Below are positions 44,362 to 52,905 of a stretch of 64,000 bases of DNA, in pieces. A model generated the notes under the pieces. That model worked only from the letters and a program-made list of their open reading frames with translations, searched no databases and had not been told where the DNA came from. Each line of letters opens with the position of its first letter. Position 1 is the first letter of the stretch. The stretch comes from Streptomyces sp. SN-593 (GTDB taxonomy: Bacteria > Actinomycetota > Actinomycetes > Streptomycetales > Streptomycetaceae), in contig NZ_AP018365.1 in the NCBI RefSeq assembly GCF_016756395.1, positions 1,867,501-1,931,500 on the forward strand, read 5' to 3'. A program made the position numbers and the translations under genes.

Positions 44362-44667
44362 TCAGGCGGCGCGGCGCAGCGGCGCGGGCAGGTCGGGCGG
44401 CACCGGCGCGGGGGCGGCCGCGGGCTGGAGCGGAAGGGCGGGGGCCGGCGGCGCCGCGGCCGGTCCGGCCGGGGCCTTCGGCTCCAGCCGGGTCCGGGTC
44501 GCGCAGCCGTCACCGCGTCCCAGGACCGCCTGGATGCGCTTGACGCAGGAGCCGCAGTCGGTGCCGGCCTTGCAGGCGGAGGCGATCTGGCGCGGTGTGC
44601 ACCGGCCCTCTTCGGCGTGCTGCTTGACCTGCTGCTCGGTGATGCCGAAGCAGGAGCAGACGTACAC
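44362..44667 (-). CDS. bfd: Bacterioferritin-associated ferredoxin (Bfd-like [2Fe-2S])
   Basis: Small electron donor that releases iron from bacterioferritin. The first ~53 residues are the BFD fold with the four cluster cysteines in CSC near the N-terminus and CGSC around 38-41 (MYVCSCFGITEQQVKQH, ACKAGTDCGSCVKRIQAVL). The remaining ~45 residues are a Pro/Ala-rich tail absent from E. coli Bfd. It converges on bfr. A DmdR/IdeR-type iron box lies 30-48 nt upstream of the start, so it should be induced when iron is scarce. Confidence 0.92.
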   Translation of the reverse strand: MYVCSCFGITEQQVKQHAEEGRCTPRQIASACKAGTDCGSCVKRIQAVLGRGDGCATRTRLEPKAPAGPAAAPPAPALPLQPAAAPAPVPPDLPAPLRRAA

Positions 44668-44696
44668 GCGGTCACCGCCGATCGAGGGCCAGGAGC

Positions 44697-44715
44697 TGAG
44701 GTAATCCTTACCTTA
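44697..44715 (-). promoter_or_regulatory. Iron box (DmdR1/IdeR/DtxR-type operator) upstream of bfd
   Basis: The 19-mer TGAGGTAATCCTTACCTTA matches the DtxR-family consensus (TTAGGTTAGSCTAACCTAA) at about 14 of 19 positions and keeps the AGGT/ACCT half-site cores with dyad symmetry. It is centred about 39 nt upstream of the bfd start codon. Confidence 0.7.
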
Positions 44716-44741
44716 CCCAGAGGGCCGAGCGGAAGAAAAGG

Positions 44742-44780
44742 CGGAAGGGGCGCGTATCGGTGTGACACGCGCCCCTTCCG
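44742..44780 (-). terminator. Intrinsic terminator of the DAHP synthase gene
   Basis: CGGAAGGGGCGCGT (44742-44755) is perfectly complementary to ACGCGCCCCTTCCG (44767-44780), a 14-bp stem with an 11-nt loop. On the minus strand it is followed by a T-rich run (TTTTCTTCC). It lies about 60 nt after the stop codon at 44841. Confidence 0.85.
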
Positions 44781-44840
44781 GCTCTGCCCGGTCGGCCACG
44801 ACGGGCCCCCGGGCCCGGCGGGCGGCCGCCGGACGGGCGC

Positions 44841-46190
44841 CTACTGGCCCCGGTACATCTCGGCGACCAGGAACGCCAGGTCCAGCGACTGGCTGCGGTT
44901 GAGCCGCGGGTCGCACGCCGTTTCGTACCGCTGGTGCAGGTCGTCGACGAAGATCTCGTCGCCGCCGCCGACGCACTCGGTGACGTCGTCGCCGGTGAGC
45001 TCCACGTGGATGCCGCCGGGGTGGGTGCCCAGGCCGTGGTGGACCTCGAAGAAGCCCTTGACCTCGTCCAGGACGTCGTCGAAGCGGCGCGTCTTGTGGC
45101 CGGAGGCGGCCTCGAAGGTGTTGCCGTGCATCGGGTCGCTGACCCACACCACCTTCGCGCCGGAGGCGGTGACCTTCTCCACCAGCGTCGGCAGCTTGTC
45201 GCGGACCTTGTCCGCGCCCATCCGCACCACGAAGGTGAGGCGGCCCGGCACCCGGTCCGGGTCGAGCCGGTCGATGTAGGAGAGCGCCTCCTCCGGGGTG
45301 GTGCCCGGGCCGAGCTTCACGCCGATCGGGTTGCCGATCCGCGAGGCGAACTCGATGTGCGCCCCGTCGAGCTGCCGGGTCCGCTCGCCGATCCAGAGCA
45401 TGTGCCCGGACACGTCGTAGAGCTTGCCGGTGCGCGAGTCGGTACGGGTCAGCGCCGTCTCGTAGTCGAGCAGCAGCGCCTCGTGGGAGGCGTAGAACTC
45501 GACCGTGCGGAACTCCGCCGGGTCGGTGCCGCAGGCGGCCATGAAGGTCAGCGCGCGGTCGATCTCGCGGGCCAGCGCTTCGTACCGCTGGCCGGACGGG
45601 GAGGACTTCACGAAGTCCTGGTTCCAGGCGTGCACCTGGCGCAGGTCGGCGTAGCCGCCGGTGGTGAAGGCGCGCACCAGGTTCAGCGTGGAGGCGGAGG
45701 TGTGGTACATCCGCTTCAGCCGCTGCGGGTCCGGGACGCGGGCCTCGGCGGTGAACTCGAAGCCGTTCACCGAGTCGCCGCGGTAGGTCGGCAGCGTGAC
45801 GCCGTCGCGGGTCTCGGTCGGCTTGGAGCGCGGCTTGCTGTACTGCCCGGCGATCCGGCCGACCTTCACCACCGGCACCGACGCGGCGTAGGTGAGCACC
45901 GCTCCCATCTGGAGCAGCGTCTTGAGCTTGTTGCGGATCTGGTCCGCGCCCACGGCGTCGAACGCCTCGGCGCAGTCGCCGCCCTGGAGGAGGAACGCCT
46001 TGCCCTCGGCCACGTCGGCCATCCGGGCGCGCAGCTGGTCGCACTCGCCGGCGAAGACCAGCGGCGGATACGAGGCGAGTTCGGCGATCACGTCGCGCAG
46101 AGCCTCGGGGTCCGGCCATTCGGGCTGCTGCGCCGCGGGAAGAGACTGCCAGGTGTTGGTCCCGGCATGGGTTTCGGCATTCACGGTCAC
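44841..46190 (-). CDS. aroH: Class II 3-deoxy-7-phosphoheptulonate (DAHP) synthase
   Basis: First enzyme of the shikimate pathway, plant/actinobacterial type. The 449-residue product shows PPLVFAGECDQLRARM, AFLLQGGDCAEAF, VGRIAGQYSKPRSKPTE, GDSVNGFEFTAEAR, GHMLWIGERTRQLDGAHIEF, SDPMHGNT and GTHPGGIHVELTGDDVTECVGGG. GTG 46190 (VTVNAETHAG) starts 7 nt after a TAGTGT box and has no ribosome site, so it looks leaderless. It diverges from the anthranilate synthase leader 110 nt away. Confidence 0.95.
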   Translation of the reverse strand: MTVNAETHAGTNTWQSLPAAQQPEWPDPEALRDVIAELASYPPLVFAGECDQLRARMADVAEGKAFLLQGGDCAEAFDAVGADQIRNKLKTLLQMGAVLTYAASVPVVKVGRIAGQYSKPRSKPTETRDGVTLPTYRGDSVNGFEFTAEARVPDPQRLKRMYHTSASTLNLVRAFTTGGYADLRQVHAWNQDFVKSSPSGQRYEALAREIDRALTFMAACGTDPAEFRTVEFYASHEALLLDYETALTRTDSRTGKLYDVSGHMLWIGERTRQLDGAHIEFASRIGNPIGVKLGPGTTPEEALSYIDRLDPDRVPGRLTFVVRMGADKVRDKLPTLVEKVTASGAKVVWVSDPMHGNTFEAASGHKTRRFDDVLDEVKGFFEVHHGLGTHPGGIHVELTGDDVTECVGGGDEIFVDDLHQRYETACDPRLNRSQSLDLAFLVAEMYRGQ

Positions 46191-46197
46191 GGGTCCC

Positions 46198-46203
46198 ACA
46201 CTA
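46198..46203 (-). promoter_or_regulatory. -10 box for leaderless DAHP synthase mRNA
   Basis: TAGTGT on the minus strand, then 7 nt and GTG 46190. It is one half of a divergent promoter pair with the anthranilate synthase leader promoter at 46288. Confidence 0.55.
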
Positions 46204-46287
46204 CGGGGTCGGGTGCGCCCCGGATCGGTCCGCTCAGTGGATGAGACGTCCCGCCGTCCGCCGCGGACGGCCGGCGCCGCGGTGCGA

Positions 46288-46293
46288 TAGGGT
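46288..46293 (+). promoter_or_regulatory. -10 box of the trp-type leader transcript
   Basis: TAGGGT on the plus strand is followed by 7 nt and the ATG of the leader peptide at 46301, again a leaderless arrangement. Confidence 0.55.
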
Positions 46294-46300
46294 CGGTGCC

Positions 46301-46369
46301 ATGACCGCGATGATCACTCGCACCACCCAGCACTCCTGCTGGCGGACCGCTTCTCCGGCGGCCCGCTAG
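46301..46369 (+). CDS. Trp-containing leader peptide of attenuator
   Basis: A 22-codon frame (MTAMITRTTQHSCWRTASPAAR) ending in TAG. It has one Trp codon and the QHSxxW-TA-PAA pattern that I recall from Streptomyces trpE-type leader peptides, some of which carry several Trp codons. It begins 7 nt after a -10 box and ends 24 nt before the attenuator stem. Ribosome stalling at the Trp codon would report tryptophan supply to the downstream anthranilate synthase gene. Confidence 0.75.
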   Translation: MTAMITRTTQHSCWRTASPAAR

Positions 46370-46392
46370 ACATCGCGCGCAGAACCACTTCG

Positions 46393-46425
46393 CGAAGGCC
46401 GCCCCGAGGGCGGCCTTCGGTGTTT
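46393..46425 (+). terminator. Transcription attenuator before anthranilate synthase
   Basis: CGAAGGCCGCCC (46393-46404) pairs perfectly with GGGCGGCCTTCG (46408-46419) across a 3-nt loop and is followed by GTGTTT. A competing antiterminator pairing is not obvious by eye; the GCGGACC and GGCGGCCCGC stretches within the leader (46342-46366) are candidates. Confidence 0.75.
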
Positions 46426-46541
46426 CCGGGTCCGGCCGCCCTTCCCGTCCGTCGCCCGCCGAGAACGTCGAGGACGTCATGGATGCCATGGACGCCATGG
46501 ACGCCATGGACGTCGAGACCGTCGAGGAAGGAAGACCCGCC

Positions 46542-48560
46542 GTGCCCCTCTCCGCCCCGCCACCCAGCGCCGCCGAGCTCGTGGAGCGCCTGCTCAGCCC
46601 CGGTTGCCCGCCGTTCGCCCTGCTGCACCGCCGCACCCCCGGCCGCCCGCAGGACGTGGTGGAGGTGCTGCTCGGCCCGGTCGAGCACGCCGACACCCTC
46701 GCCGACATCCCGCTGCCCTCAGGCGCGCCCGGCGCTCCCGTCACCGACGCGCTGGCCCTGGTGCCCTACCGGCAGATCCGCGAGCGGGGCTTCGACGTCC
46801 ACGACGACGGCACCCCGCTGGCCGTGCTGCGCCCGCGGGAGGCGTACGAACTCCCGCTCGCCGACGTGCTCGCGGCGCTGCGGACGCTGCCGTCCGGGAG
46901 CGCGGTGCGGGTGGAGGGCGGCGCGTTCGACGTGGACGACGACGCGTACGCGCGGATCGTGCGGCGGGTGATCGACGACGAGATCGGGCGCGGCGAGGGC
47001 GCCAACTTCGTGATCCGGCGCACCTTCCGCGGCTTCGTCCCGGACTTCGGGCCGGCGGCGGTGCTGGAGCTGTTCGGCCGGCTGCTGCACGGCGAGCGGG
47101 GCGCGTACTGGACGTACACCGTGCACACCCCCGAGCGGACGCTGGTCGGCGCCAGTCCCGAGGTCCACGTGCGGGTGGCGGGCGGCACCGTGGTGATGAA
47201 CCCGATCAGCGGCACCTACCGCTACCCGGCGCAGGGGCCGACCGCCGAGGGGCTGCTGGAGTTCCTGCACGACCCGAAGGAGGTGGAGGAGCTGACCATG
47301 GTGGTGGACGAGGAGCTGAAGATGATGTGCACGGTCGGCGACCTCGGCGGGGTCGTGATCGGGCCGCGGCTGAAGGAGATGGCGCACCTCGCGCACACCG
47401 AGTACGAACTGCGCGGGCGCTCCAGCATGGACGTCCGGGAGGTGCTGCGCGAGACGATGTTCGCCGCCACCGTCACCGGGTCGCCGGTGCAGAACGCCTG
47501 CCGGGTCATCGAGCGGTACGAACCGCGCGGCCGCGACGGCGCCGGGCGGGGCTACTACGCCGGCGCGCTCGCGCTGGTCGGACGGGACGCGGGCGGCGCG
47601 CAGACGCTGGACTCGCCGATCCTGATCCGCACCGCCGACATCTCCCCCGGCGGCGAGCTGAAGGTGCCGGTCGGGGCCACCCTGGTACGGCACTCCGACC
47701 CGTACGCCGAGGTCGCCGAGACGCACGCGAAGGCCGCCGGGGTGCTCACCGCCCTCGGGGTGCTGGCCCCGTCCGCCGGAGCCCGGCGGCCGGAGCCCGC
47801 GCCGGGGTCCGACCCGGGCACGGCCGCGCCCCGGCTGGCCGACGACATCCGGGTCCGGGCGGCGCTGGACGCCCGGCGCTCCCGCCTCGCCCCCTTCTGG
47901 CTGCGGATGCGGACCGGCGCCCCGGTGCCCGCGGAGGCCGCGGCCGGCGGGCCGGTGCTGGTGGTGGACGCCGAGGACACCTTCACCGCGATGCTCGCGC
48001 ACGTGCTGCGCTCCTCCGGCCGGACGGTGGCCGTACGGCGCTACGACGAGCCCGGCTTGCGGGAGGCGGCGCTCGCCCACCACGGGCCCGTGGTGCTCGG
48101 GCCCGGCCCCGGCGACCCGGCGGACACCGCCGACGCCAAGATGCGGTTCCTGCGCGCGCTGACCGCCGACCTGGTGCGCGACCACGCGCACGGACTGCTC
48201 GGGGTGTGCCTGGGCCACGAGCTGATCGCGGCCGAACTGGGACTGGACCTGGCCCGCAAGGACCACCCGGCGCAGGGCGCGCAGGAGGTGGTCGACTTCT
48301 TCGGCCGCCGGACGACGGTCGGCTTCTACAACACCTTCACGGCGCGCTGCGACGCCGACGCCGCGGAGGAACTGGCCATGCACGGCATCGAGTTGAGCCG
48401 GGACCCGGGCAGCGGGGACATCCACGCGCTGCGCGGCCCGGGCTTCGCGGGCATCCAGTTCCACCCCGAGTCGGTGCTCTCGCTCGACGGCGCCTCCCTG
48501 GTCGCCGGGCTGCTCGACCACGTCGGCGCCACGTCCCGCGCGGTGCGGCCGCCGGTGTAG
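46542..48560 (+). CDS. Fused anthranilate synthase (TrpE-TrpG / PhzE-like)
   Basis: Makes anthranilate from chorismate with glutamine-derived ammonia. The N-terminal chorismate-binding half shows NFVIRRTFRGFV, VMNPISGTYRYP, MVVDEELKMMCTVGDLGGVVIGP and GSPVQNACRVIERYE. The C-terminal glutaminase half has the nucleophile Cys in GVCLGHELIA and the His/Glu of FHPESVLS. I favour GTG 46542, 7 nt after GGAAGGAAG. An ATG at 46479 behind GAGGAC would add 21 residues including MDAMDAMDAMD, encoded by a 9-bp tandem repeat. The fused form with its own attenuator, divergent from DAHP synthase, suggests supply of anthranilate for tryptophan or a secondary product. Confidence 0.9.
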   Translation: MPLSAPPPSAAELVERLLSPGCPPFALLHRRTPGRPQDVVEVLLGPVEHADTLADIPLPSGAPGAPVTDALALVPYRQIRERGFDVHDDGTPLAVLRPREAYELPLADVLAALRTLPSGSAVRVEGGAFDVDDDAYARIVRRVIDDEIGRGEGANFVIRRTFRGFVPDFGPAAVLELFGRLLHGERGAYWTYTVHTPERTLVGASPEVHVRVAGGTVVMNPISGTYRYPAQGPTAEGLLEFLHDPKEVEELTMVVDEELKMMCTVGDLGGVVIGPRLKEMAHLAHTEYELRGRSSMDVREVLRETMFAATVTGSPVQNACRVIERYEPRGRDGAGRGYYAGALALVGRDAGGAQTLDSPILIRTADISPGGELKVPVGATLVRHSDPYAEVAETHAKAAGVLTALGVLAPSAGARRPEPAPGSDPGTAAPRLADDIRVRAALDARRSRLAPFWLRMRTGAPVPAEAAAGGPVLVVDAEDTFTAMLAHVLRSSGRTVAVRRYDEPGLREAALAHHGPVVLGPGPGDPADTADAKMRFLRALTADLVRDHAHGLLGVCLGHELIAAELGLDLARKDHPAQGAQEVVDFFGRRTTVGFYNTFTARCDADAAEELAMHGIELSRDPGSGDIHALRGPGFAGIQFHPESVLSLDGASLVAGLLDHVGATSRAVRPPV

Positions 48561-48668
48561 GTGCGGCGGCGGGCGTTCCGGGCCGCCCCGCGCACGTCGG
48601 CGGGGCGGTTCGGAGCCGACCGCCGGGATCCCGGAGACCTGGAAACCCGGAACGCCGGAACGCCGGGA

Positions 48669-49298
48669 TCAGACGGCCAGCGGACGGGCGTGCGGGGCGC
48701 GGTCGGGGGCGAACGCGAGCACGTCGCCGACCAGGTGCGCGACGCCGCTGAGCAGGCCCTCCTCCGAGGTGGTGCCGTCCAGCACCAGGTCGGCCCGGTC
48801 CCGCGCGGGGGCGACGTACTCCGCGTGCCGTTCCCGCCCGCTGAGCAGGTAGTTGCGCAACGACACCCCCGGGTCCTGGCCGAACACCTCGATCTTGCGG
48901 AGGATCTTGCGGGCCAGCCGGATGTCGTCGGGCGTGTCCACGTAGACCCGCCAGGTGGCCCGCTCGGCGACCGCGCGCAGCGTCAGCGCGAACAGGCCCT
49001 CCACGACCACGAGGCGGTACCGCCCGCAGGAGGCCGCCGCGTCGATCGCGACGGCGACGGCGTCCTCGTCGATCGAGCCGGGATGGTTCCAGTCGAGCGT
49101 CTCCGCCCCGGTCGCGCTCAGCGTGCGCACCCCGCGGTGCGGGTCGTGCGCGGGCACGTAGAAGTCGTCGAGGTGGACGAGACCGACGGTCTCGGGATGA
49201 TGCCGCGCCAGCGCCTCGGCAAGGGTCGACTTACCGGAAGCGGTGCCGCCTGCGACCGCGAGTACGGGCACCGGGTGCCCTCCCACAACACCCGTCAT
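48669..49298 (-). CDS. udk: Uridine kinase-like P-loop kinase
   Basis: A 209-residue nucleoside kinase of the uridine kinase/phosphoribulokinase family. The P-loop is GGTASGKST near residue 18, with HLDDFYVPAHDPHRG, the NHPGSIDEDA substrate loop and a lid region RLARKILRK. The ATG at 49298 follows GAGGAG at 8 nt. It converges on anthranilate synthase and stands alone. Uridine/cytidine kinase is the best reading, though actinobacterial homologues are little studied. Confidence 0.85.
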   Translation of the reverse strand: MTGVVGGHPVPVLAVAGGTASGKSTLAEALARHHPETVGLVHLDDFYVPAHDPHRGVRTLSATGAETLDWNHPGSIDEDAVAVAIDAAASCGRYRLVVVEGLFALTLRAVAERATWRVYVDTPDDIRLARKILRKIEVFGQDPGVSLRNYLLSGRERHAEYVAPARDRADLVLDGTTSEEGLLSGVAHLVGDVLAFAPDRAPHARPLAV

Positions 49299-49616
49299 AC
49301 CGGGCGCTCCTCAAGGTGCTCAGAAAGGTGGGGACGAAGACGAGAAAGGGACAGCCAAAGCGGCCGGACATGCCGGGTGGAGGGATCGTAGGGCGCACGA
49401 GCGGCCTTCGGCAAGCGCCCTCCCGCGCCGCGCCGCCGCGTGCGCGACACGCCCGCCGACCTGCCCGTCCGCGGGGCTCGCGCCGACGGGCGCCATGGGC
49501 GGTGTGTACCGGTTCCGGCGGGGCCGGACGGGCCGGGAAGCCGCTCGGCGCCGGGGCGGCGCGGCGCCGGGCGTCGGGCCCCCGGGCCCCGCGGGTCGGC
49601 CCCCGGTGCCCGATGG
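49299..49616. other. Gap between response regulator and uridine kinase genes
   Basis: 318 nt of GC-rich sequence. Open frames here have Arg/Pro/Ala compositions and match no family. It should include the udk promoter and the end of the macRS transcript. I see no hairpin or repeat worth naming. Confidence 0.5.
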
Positions 49617-50357
49617 TCAGGCGCCGCCGTCCCCGCGGGCACCGGTCCCGGCGCCGTCCGCGTCCCCGTCGTCGAGCCCGCGGGCGATCGCGTAGCGGAC
49701 CAGCTCCACCCGGTTGTGCAGTTGGAGCTTGCCGAGGGTGTTCTGCACGTGGTTCTGCACGGTGCGGTGCGAGATGACCAGCCGCTGGGCGATCTGCTTG
49801 TAGCTCAGGCCCTTCGCGACCAGCCGCAGCACCTCCGTCTCCCGCTCGGTCAGCCGCGGGGCGGCCGGCTCGTCGGCCTCGGCCGGCGGCGGCTCGGTGG
49901 CGAGCCTGCGGTACTCCCCCAGCACCAGCCCGGCCAGGCCGGGGGTGAAGACCGGGTCGCCGGCCGAGGTGCGGCGCACCGCGTCCACCAGTTCGGTCCG
50001 CCCGGCGGACTTCAACAGGTACCCCGTCGCACCGGACTTGACCGCCTCCAGCACGTCGGTGTGCTCGCCGCTGGCCGACAGCACGAGCACCCGCAGCGCC
50101 GCGTCGTGCGCCATCGCCTCCTTGCACACCTGCACGCCGGACGCGCCGGGCAGGTTCAGGTCCAGGACGAGCACCTGCGGGCGGGCCGCGCGGGCCCGGC
50201 GGATCGCCTCGGGTCCGTCGCCCGCGGTGGCGACCACCTCGAAGCCGGCCTCGGCGAGGTCGCGGGCGACCGCGTCCCGCCACATCGGATGGTCGTCGAC
50301 GACCATCACCGTCACGGGCCGGTCGGGTCCGGTGTGCTCGGCGGTGCCGAGGGTCAT
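49617..50357 (-). CDS. macR: NarL/LuxR-type response regulator (MacR-like)
   Basis: A 246-residue regulator with a receiver domain (VMVVDDHPMWRDAV, phospho-Asp in VLVLDLNLPGASG, Lys in GYLLKSAGRTEL) and a LuxR-type helix-turn-helix (LTERETEVLRLVAKGLSYKQIAQRLVISHRTVQNHV). The ATG at 50357 follows GGGAGGAC. It is encoded after its sensor kinase. By position and sequence it corresponds to S. coelicolor MacR (SCO2120), reported to control morphogenesis and actinorhodin; the name rests on my memory of that locus. Confidence 0.87.
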   Translation of the reverse strand: MTLGTAEHTGPDRPVTVMVVDDHPMWRDAVARDLAEAGFEVVATAGDGPEAIRRARAARPQVLVLDLNLPGASGVQVCKEAMAHDAALRVLVLSASGEHTDVLEAVKSGATGYLLKSAGRTELVDAVRRTSAGDPVFTPGLAGLVLGEYRRLATEPPPAEADEPAAPRLTERETEVLRLVAKGLSYKQIAQRLVISHRTVQNHVQNTLGKLQLHNRVELVRYAIARGLDDGDADGAGTGARGDGGA

Positions 50358-50424
50358 GGCGTGGGTCCTCCCCCGTCGGTCCGGCCGGCGCGGGCACCGG
50401 CCGGTTCGGTGCGTACGGCCGAGG

Positions 50425-51846
50425 CTACCGGGCCGGCGGGGGGACGCCCCGGCCCGGACGCCCGCCGGGCACGACGCCGGCACGGGCGCCGTCCCCACCG
50501 GAAGCGGCCTGACCGGGCCCCGCCCCCGGCTCGGCGCCGTCCGGCCGCGAGTCGGCCGGGTCCGCCGGCGAAACCGCGGCACCCGCACGCACATCCCCGT
50601 CGTCCGCCCCCGGTTCGGCGCCGTCCGGCCGCGGAGGCGCGGCATCCGCGAGGGCCGGCCGCCGGGGCGCGGGAGTCCGGGGCGGGGCGGGATGGCGGGG
50701 GCGTGCCGCCTTCGGCAGGCGCAGTTCCACCTCCGTGCCCTGGCCGGGCACGGAGAGCAGCTCGGCGTCGCCGCCCAGGTCGCGCAGCCGGCCCCGGATC
50801 GACTGGGCGACGCCCAACCGCCCCTCCTCCGCCGCGGCGGCGAGCCGCCCCGCCGGGATGCCCGGGCCGTCGTCCCGCACGGTCACCAGCACCGCGTCCG
50901 GCTCGTCCTCCAGCAGGATCCACGCGTGCGCCCGCTCGCCGGCGTGGCGGCGCACGTTGTCCAGTGCCGCGCCGACCGCCGCGGCCAGCTCGGCCGCCGC
51001 CGGCGGGTCCAGCGGCACCGGCGTGCCCGGCGCCGAGACCGTGACGCGCCCGGAGGCGTACCGGGACAGCAGCGGCCGCAGGTCGGCGGGGCCGCAGGGG
51101 GCGGACGGGCCGCCGCCACCCGCCGGCTCCGGCGGTGGCGTGCCCGAGACCAGCGAGCGCAGCGCCACCTCCTGCTCCCCGGCCAGCCGGCCGAGTTCCG
51201 CGGCCTCGCCACCCGCCTGGTCGCCGCGGCGCTGCACCATCGCCAGCACCTGGAGGACGTTGTCGTGGATGTCGCGGGCCAGCCGTTCCCGCTCGCGGGT
51301 GGCCGCCTCGATCTGGAGTGCCCGCGCGAGGGTGCGCTCGCTCGCCCGGGCCACCTCCACGACGTAGCCGATGGCGATCGCCGCGATCCACACCAGCACC
51401 AGGTTGTGCAGGGTCTCCGGGCTGGCGGTGCCGCGCTCGACCAGGTCGGCGGCGGCGACCACGGACGCGGCGGGCGCGGCCCAGCGCCAGCCGCCCTTGA
51501 TCGCCCACGCCAGCACCGCGCCGGCGGTCCAGATCGACGGCAGCGTGAAGGCCCCGGACTCTATCCGCGCGGGCGCGTCCACCACGGACGTCAGCAGCAC
51601 CCCGGTCACCGCGACCACGAGGTCGGCCACCAGGAACGGCGGGGTGCAGCGCTCCGCGTTCCTCAGCAGGCCCAGCGTGGCGAAGGTCCACACCACCAGG
51701 ACGCCCATGTACACGCCGCCCGGCAGCGGGTGGCGCAGCCCGCCGTACGCGTGGACGTACAGCGCGACGGCGTAGCCGCACGTCAGTACCCGGTACGCGG
51801 CCAGCGCCCGCCACAGCGGCAGCTCCACCGACATCTTCACGGCCAC
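50425..51846 (-). CDS. macS: Sensor histidine kinase, HisKA_3 type (MacS-like)
   Basis: A ~473-residue kinase with about five membrane spans (residues 10-165), a short coiled coil, the dimerisation/phosphoacceptor box ERLARDIHDNVLQVLAMVQRRG and an HATPase domain with ALDNVRRHAGE (N box) and DDGPGIPAGRL (G1). A ~90-residue disordered Pro/Ala/Asp tail follows. The start is uncertain: GTG 51846 lies 4 nt after GAGAGGA, with GTG 51840 and ATG 51834 as alternatives. It is paired with the response regulator 67 nt downstream and matches MacS (SCO2121) by context. Confidence 0.87.
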   Translation of the reverse strand: MAVKMSVELPLWRALAAYRVLTCGYAVALYVHAYGGLRHPLPGGVYMGVLVVWTFATLGLLRNAERCTPPFLVADLVVAVTGVLLTSVVDAPARIESGAFTLPSIWTAGAVLAWAIKGGWRWAAPAASVVAAADLVERGTASPETLHNLVLVWIAAIAIGYVVEVARASERTLARALQIEAATRERERLARDIHDNVLQVLAMVQRRGDQAGGEAAELGRLAGEQEVALRSLVSGTPPPEPAGGGGPSAPCGPADLRPLLSRYASGRVTVSAPGTPVPLDPPAAAELAAAVGAALDNVRRHAGERAHAWILLEDEPDAVLVTVRDDGPGIPAGRLAAAAEEGRLGVAQSIRGRLRDLGGDAELLSVPGQGTEVELRLPKAARPRHPAPPRTPAPRRPALADAAPPRPDGAEPGADDGDVRAGAAVSPADPADSRPDGAEPGAGPGQAASGGDGARAGVVPGGRPGRGVPPPAR

Positions 51847-52026
51847 GGAATCCTCTCCCCCGGTCCGCCAAGTCTGCACGGTCCCGGCGGACTTCCCGAC
51901 CACGGACCACGGACCACGGACCACGCGCCGGCGCGACGGCCCGGCACCGGGCCCGAGCGCGGAGCACCGTACACCGAGCCGTACACCGTGCCCGGAGCGC
52001 CGCCGCGCCCGGTCCCGGCCGCCGCC

Positions 52027-52767
52027 CTACGAGCGCGGGCCGCCGTGCTCGGTCTTCGCCGCCTCTGCCTGCGCCTTCGCCGCCTCGGCGATCTGCCGCT
52101 TCGCGGCCGTCGCGTAGATGTCCACGTACTCCTGCCCGGACAGCTTCATGATCTCGTACATCACCTCGTCGGTGACCGAGCGGAGGATGAACCGGTCCTG
52201 CTCCATGCCCTGGTAGCGGGAGAAGTCCAGCGGGCGGCCGATCCTGATGCCCGGGCGGATGGAGAGCTTCGGCCTGACCTGGCCCACCGGCTGGACCTTC
52301 TCGGTGTCGATCATGGCCACCGGGATGACGGGCGCGCCGGTGGCGAGCGCGACGCGGGCCAGGCCGCCCGGTTTGCCGCGGTAGAGCCGCCCGTCGGGCG
52401 AGCGGGTGCCCTCGGGGTAGATCCCGAACAGCTCGCCGCGCTCCAGTACCGCTATCCCGCTGTTGATCGCGGCCTCGCCGGCGCCGCGCGCTCCCGAGCG
52501 GTCCACCGGGAGCTGCCCGACGCCCTTGAAGAACGCGGCCGTCAGCTTCCCCTTCACCCCGGGCGTGGTGAAGTACTCCGCCTTGGCGATGAACGTGACC
52601 TGCCGGTCGAGCACCGAGGGCAGGAAGAAGGAGTCCGAGAAGGACAGGTGGTTGCTGGCGAGGATCGCCGGACCCTCCGCCGGGATGTTCTCCAACCCCT
52701 CCACCCACGGGCGGAAGACAGCCTTGATCGGCTTGCCGAGAACGATCTTCATCGCACCGTAGAACAA
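52027..52767 (-). CDS. 1-acyl-sn-glycerol-3-phosphate acyltransferase family protein
   Basis: PlsC-fold acyltransferase of phospholipid synthesis. The 246-residue product shows the HX4D catalytic box in SNHLSFSDSFFLP, the substrate motif YPEGTRSPDGRLYRGKPG, and VPVAMIDT. A basic/Ala-rich helical tail follows. I choose TTG 52767 (LFYGAMKIVLGKP), 5 nt after a perfect AGGAGG; the ATG at 52752 is 20 nt from it and less likely. It diverges from the lipase-like gene across about 140 nt. Confidence 0.9.
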   Translation of the reverse strand: MFYGAMKIVLGKPIKAVFRPWVEGLENIPAEGPAILASNHLSFSDSFFLPSVLDRQVTFIAKAEYFTTPGVKGKLTAAFFKGVGQLPVDRSGARGAGEAAINSGIAVLERGELFGIYPEGTRSPDGRLYRGKPGGLARVALATGAPVIPVAMIDTEKVQPVGQVRPKLSIRPGIRIGRPLDFSRYQGMEQDRFILRSVTDEVMYEIMKLSGQEYVDIYATAAKRQIAEAAKAQAEAAKTEHGGPRS

Positions 52768-52905
52768 CGGGGCCTCCTGTAGCCGTCGCGATGACCTTAA
52801 CCCGCGCGGGGCCCGGTGGGGCTTACCCCTGGGGATCGGGTCCGCGTACGCTGAACGTCCGACTCCCGTGTACCCGGGTACGCGTCGTTGAACAGGAGAT
52901 GGCCG

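Noticed and set aside
51896..51925. GACCACG tandem repeat upstream of the sensor kinase
   Set aside because: About four 7-bp units in low-complexity sequence; too short and common a pattern to interpret.
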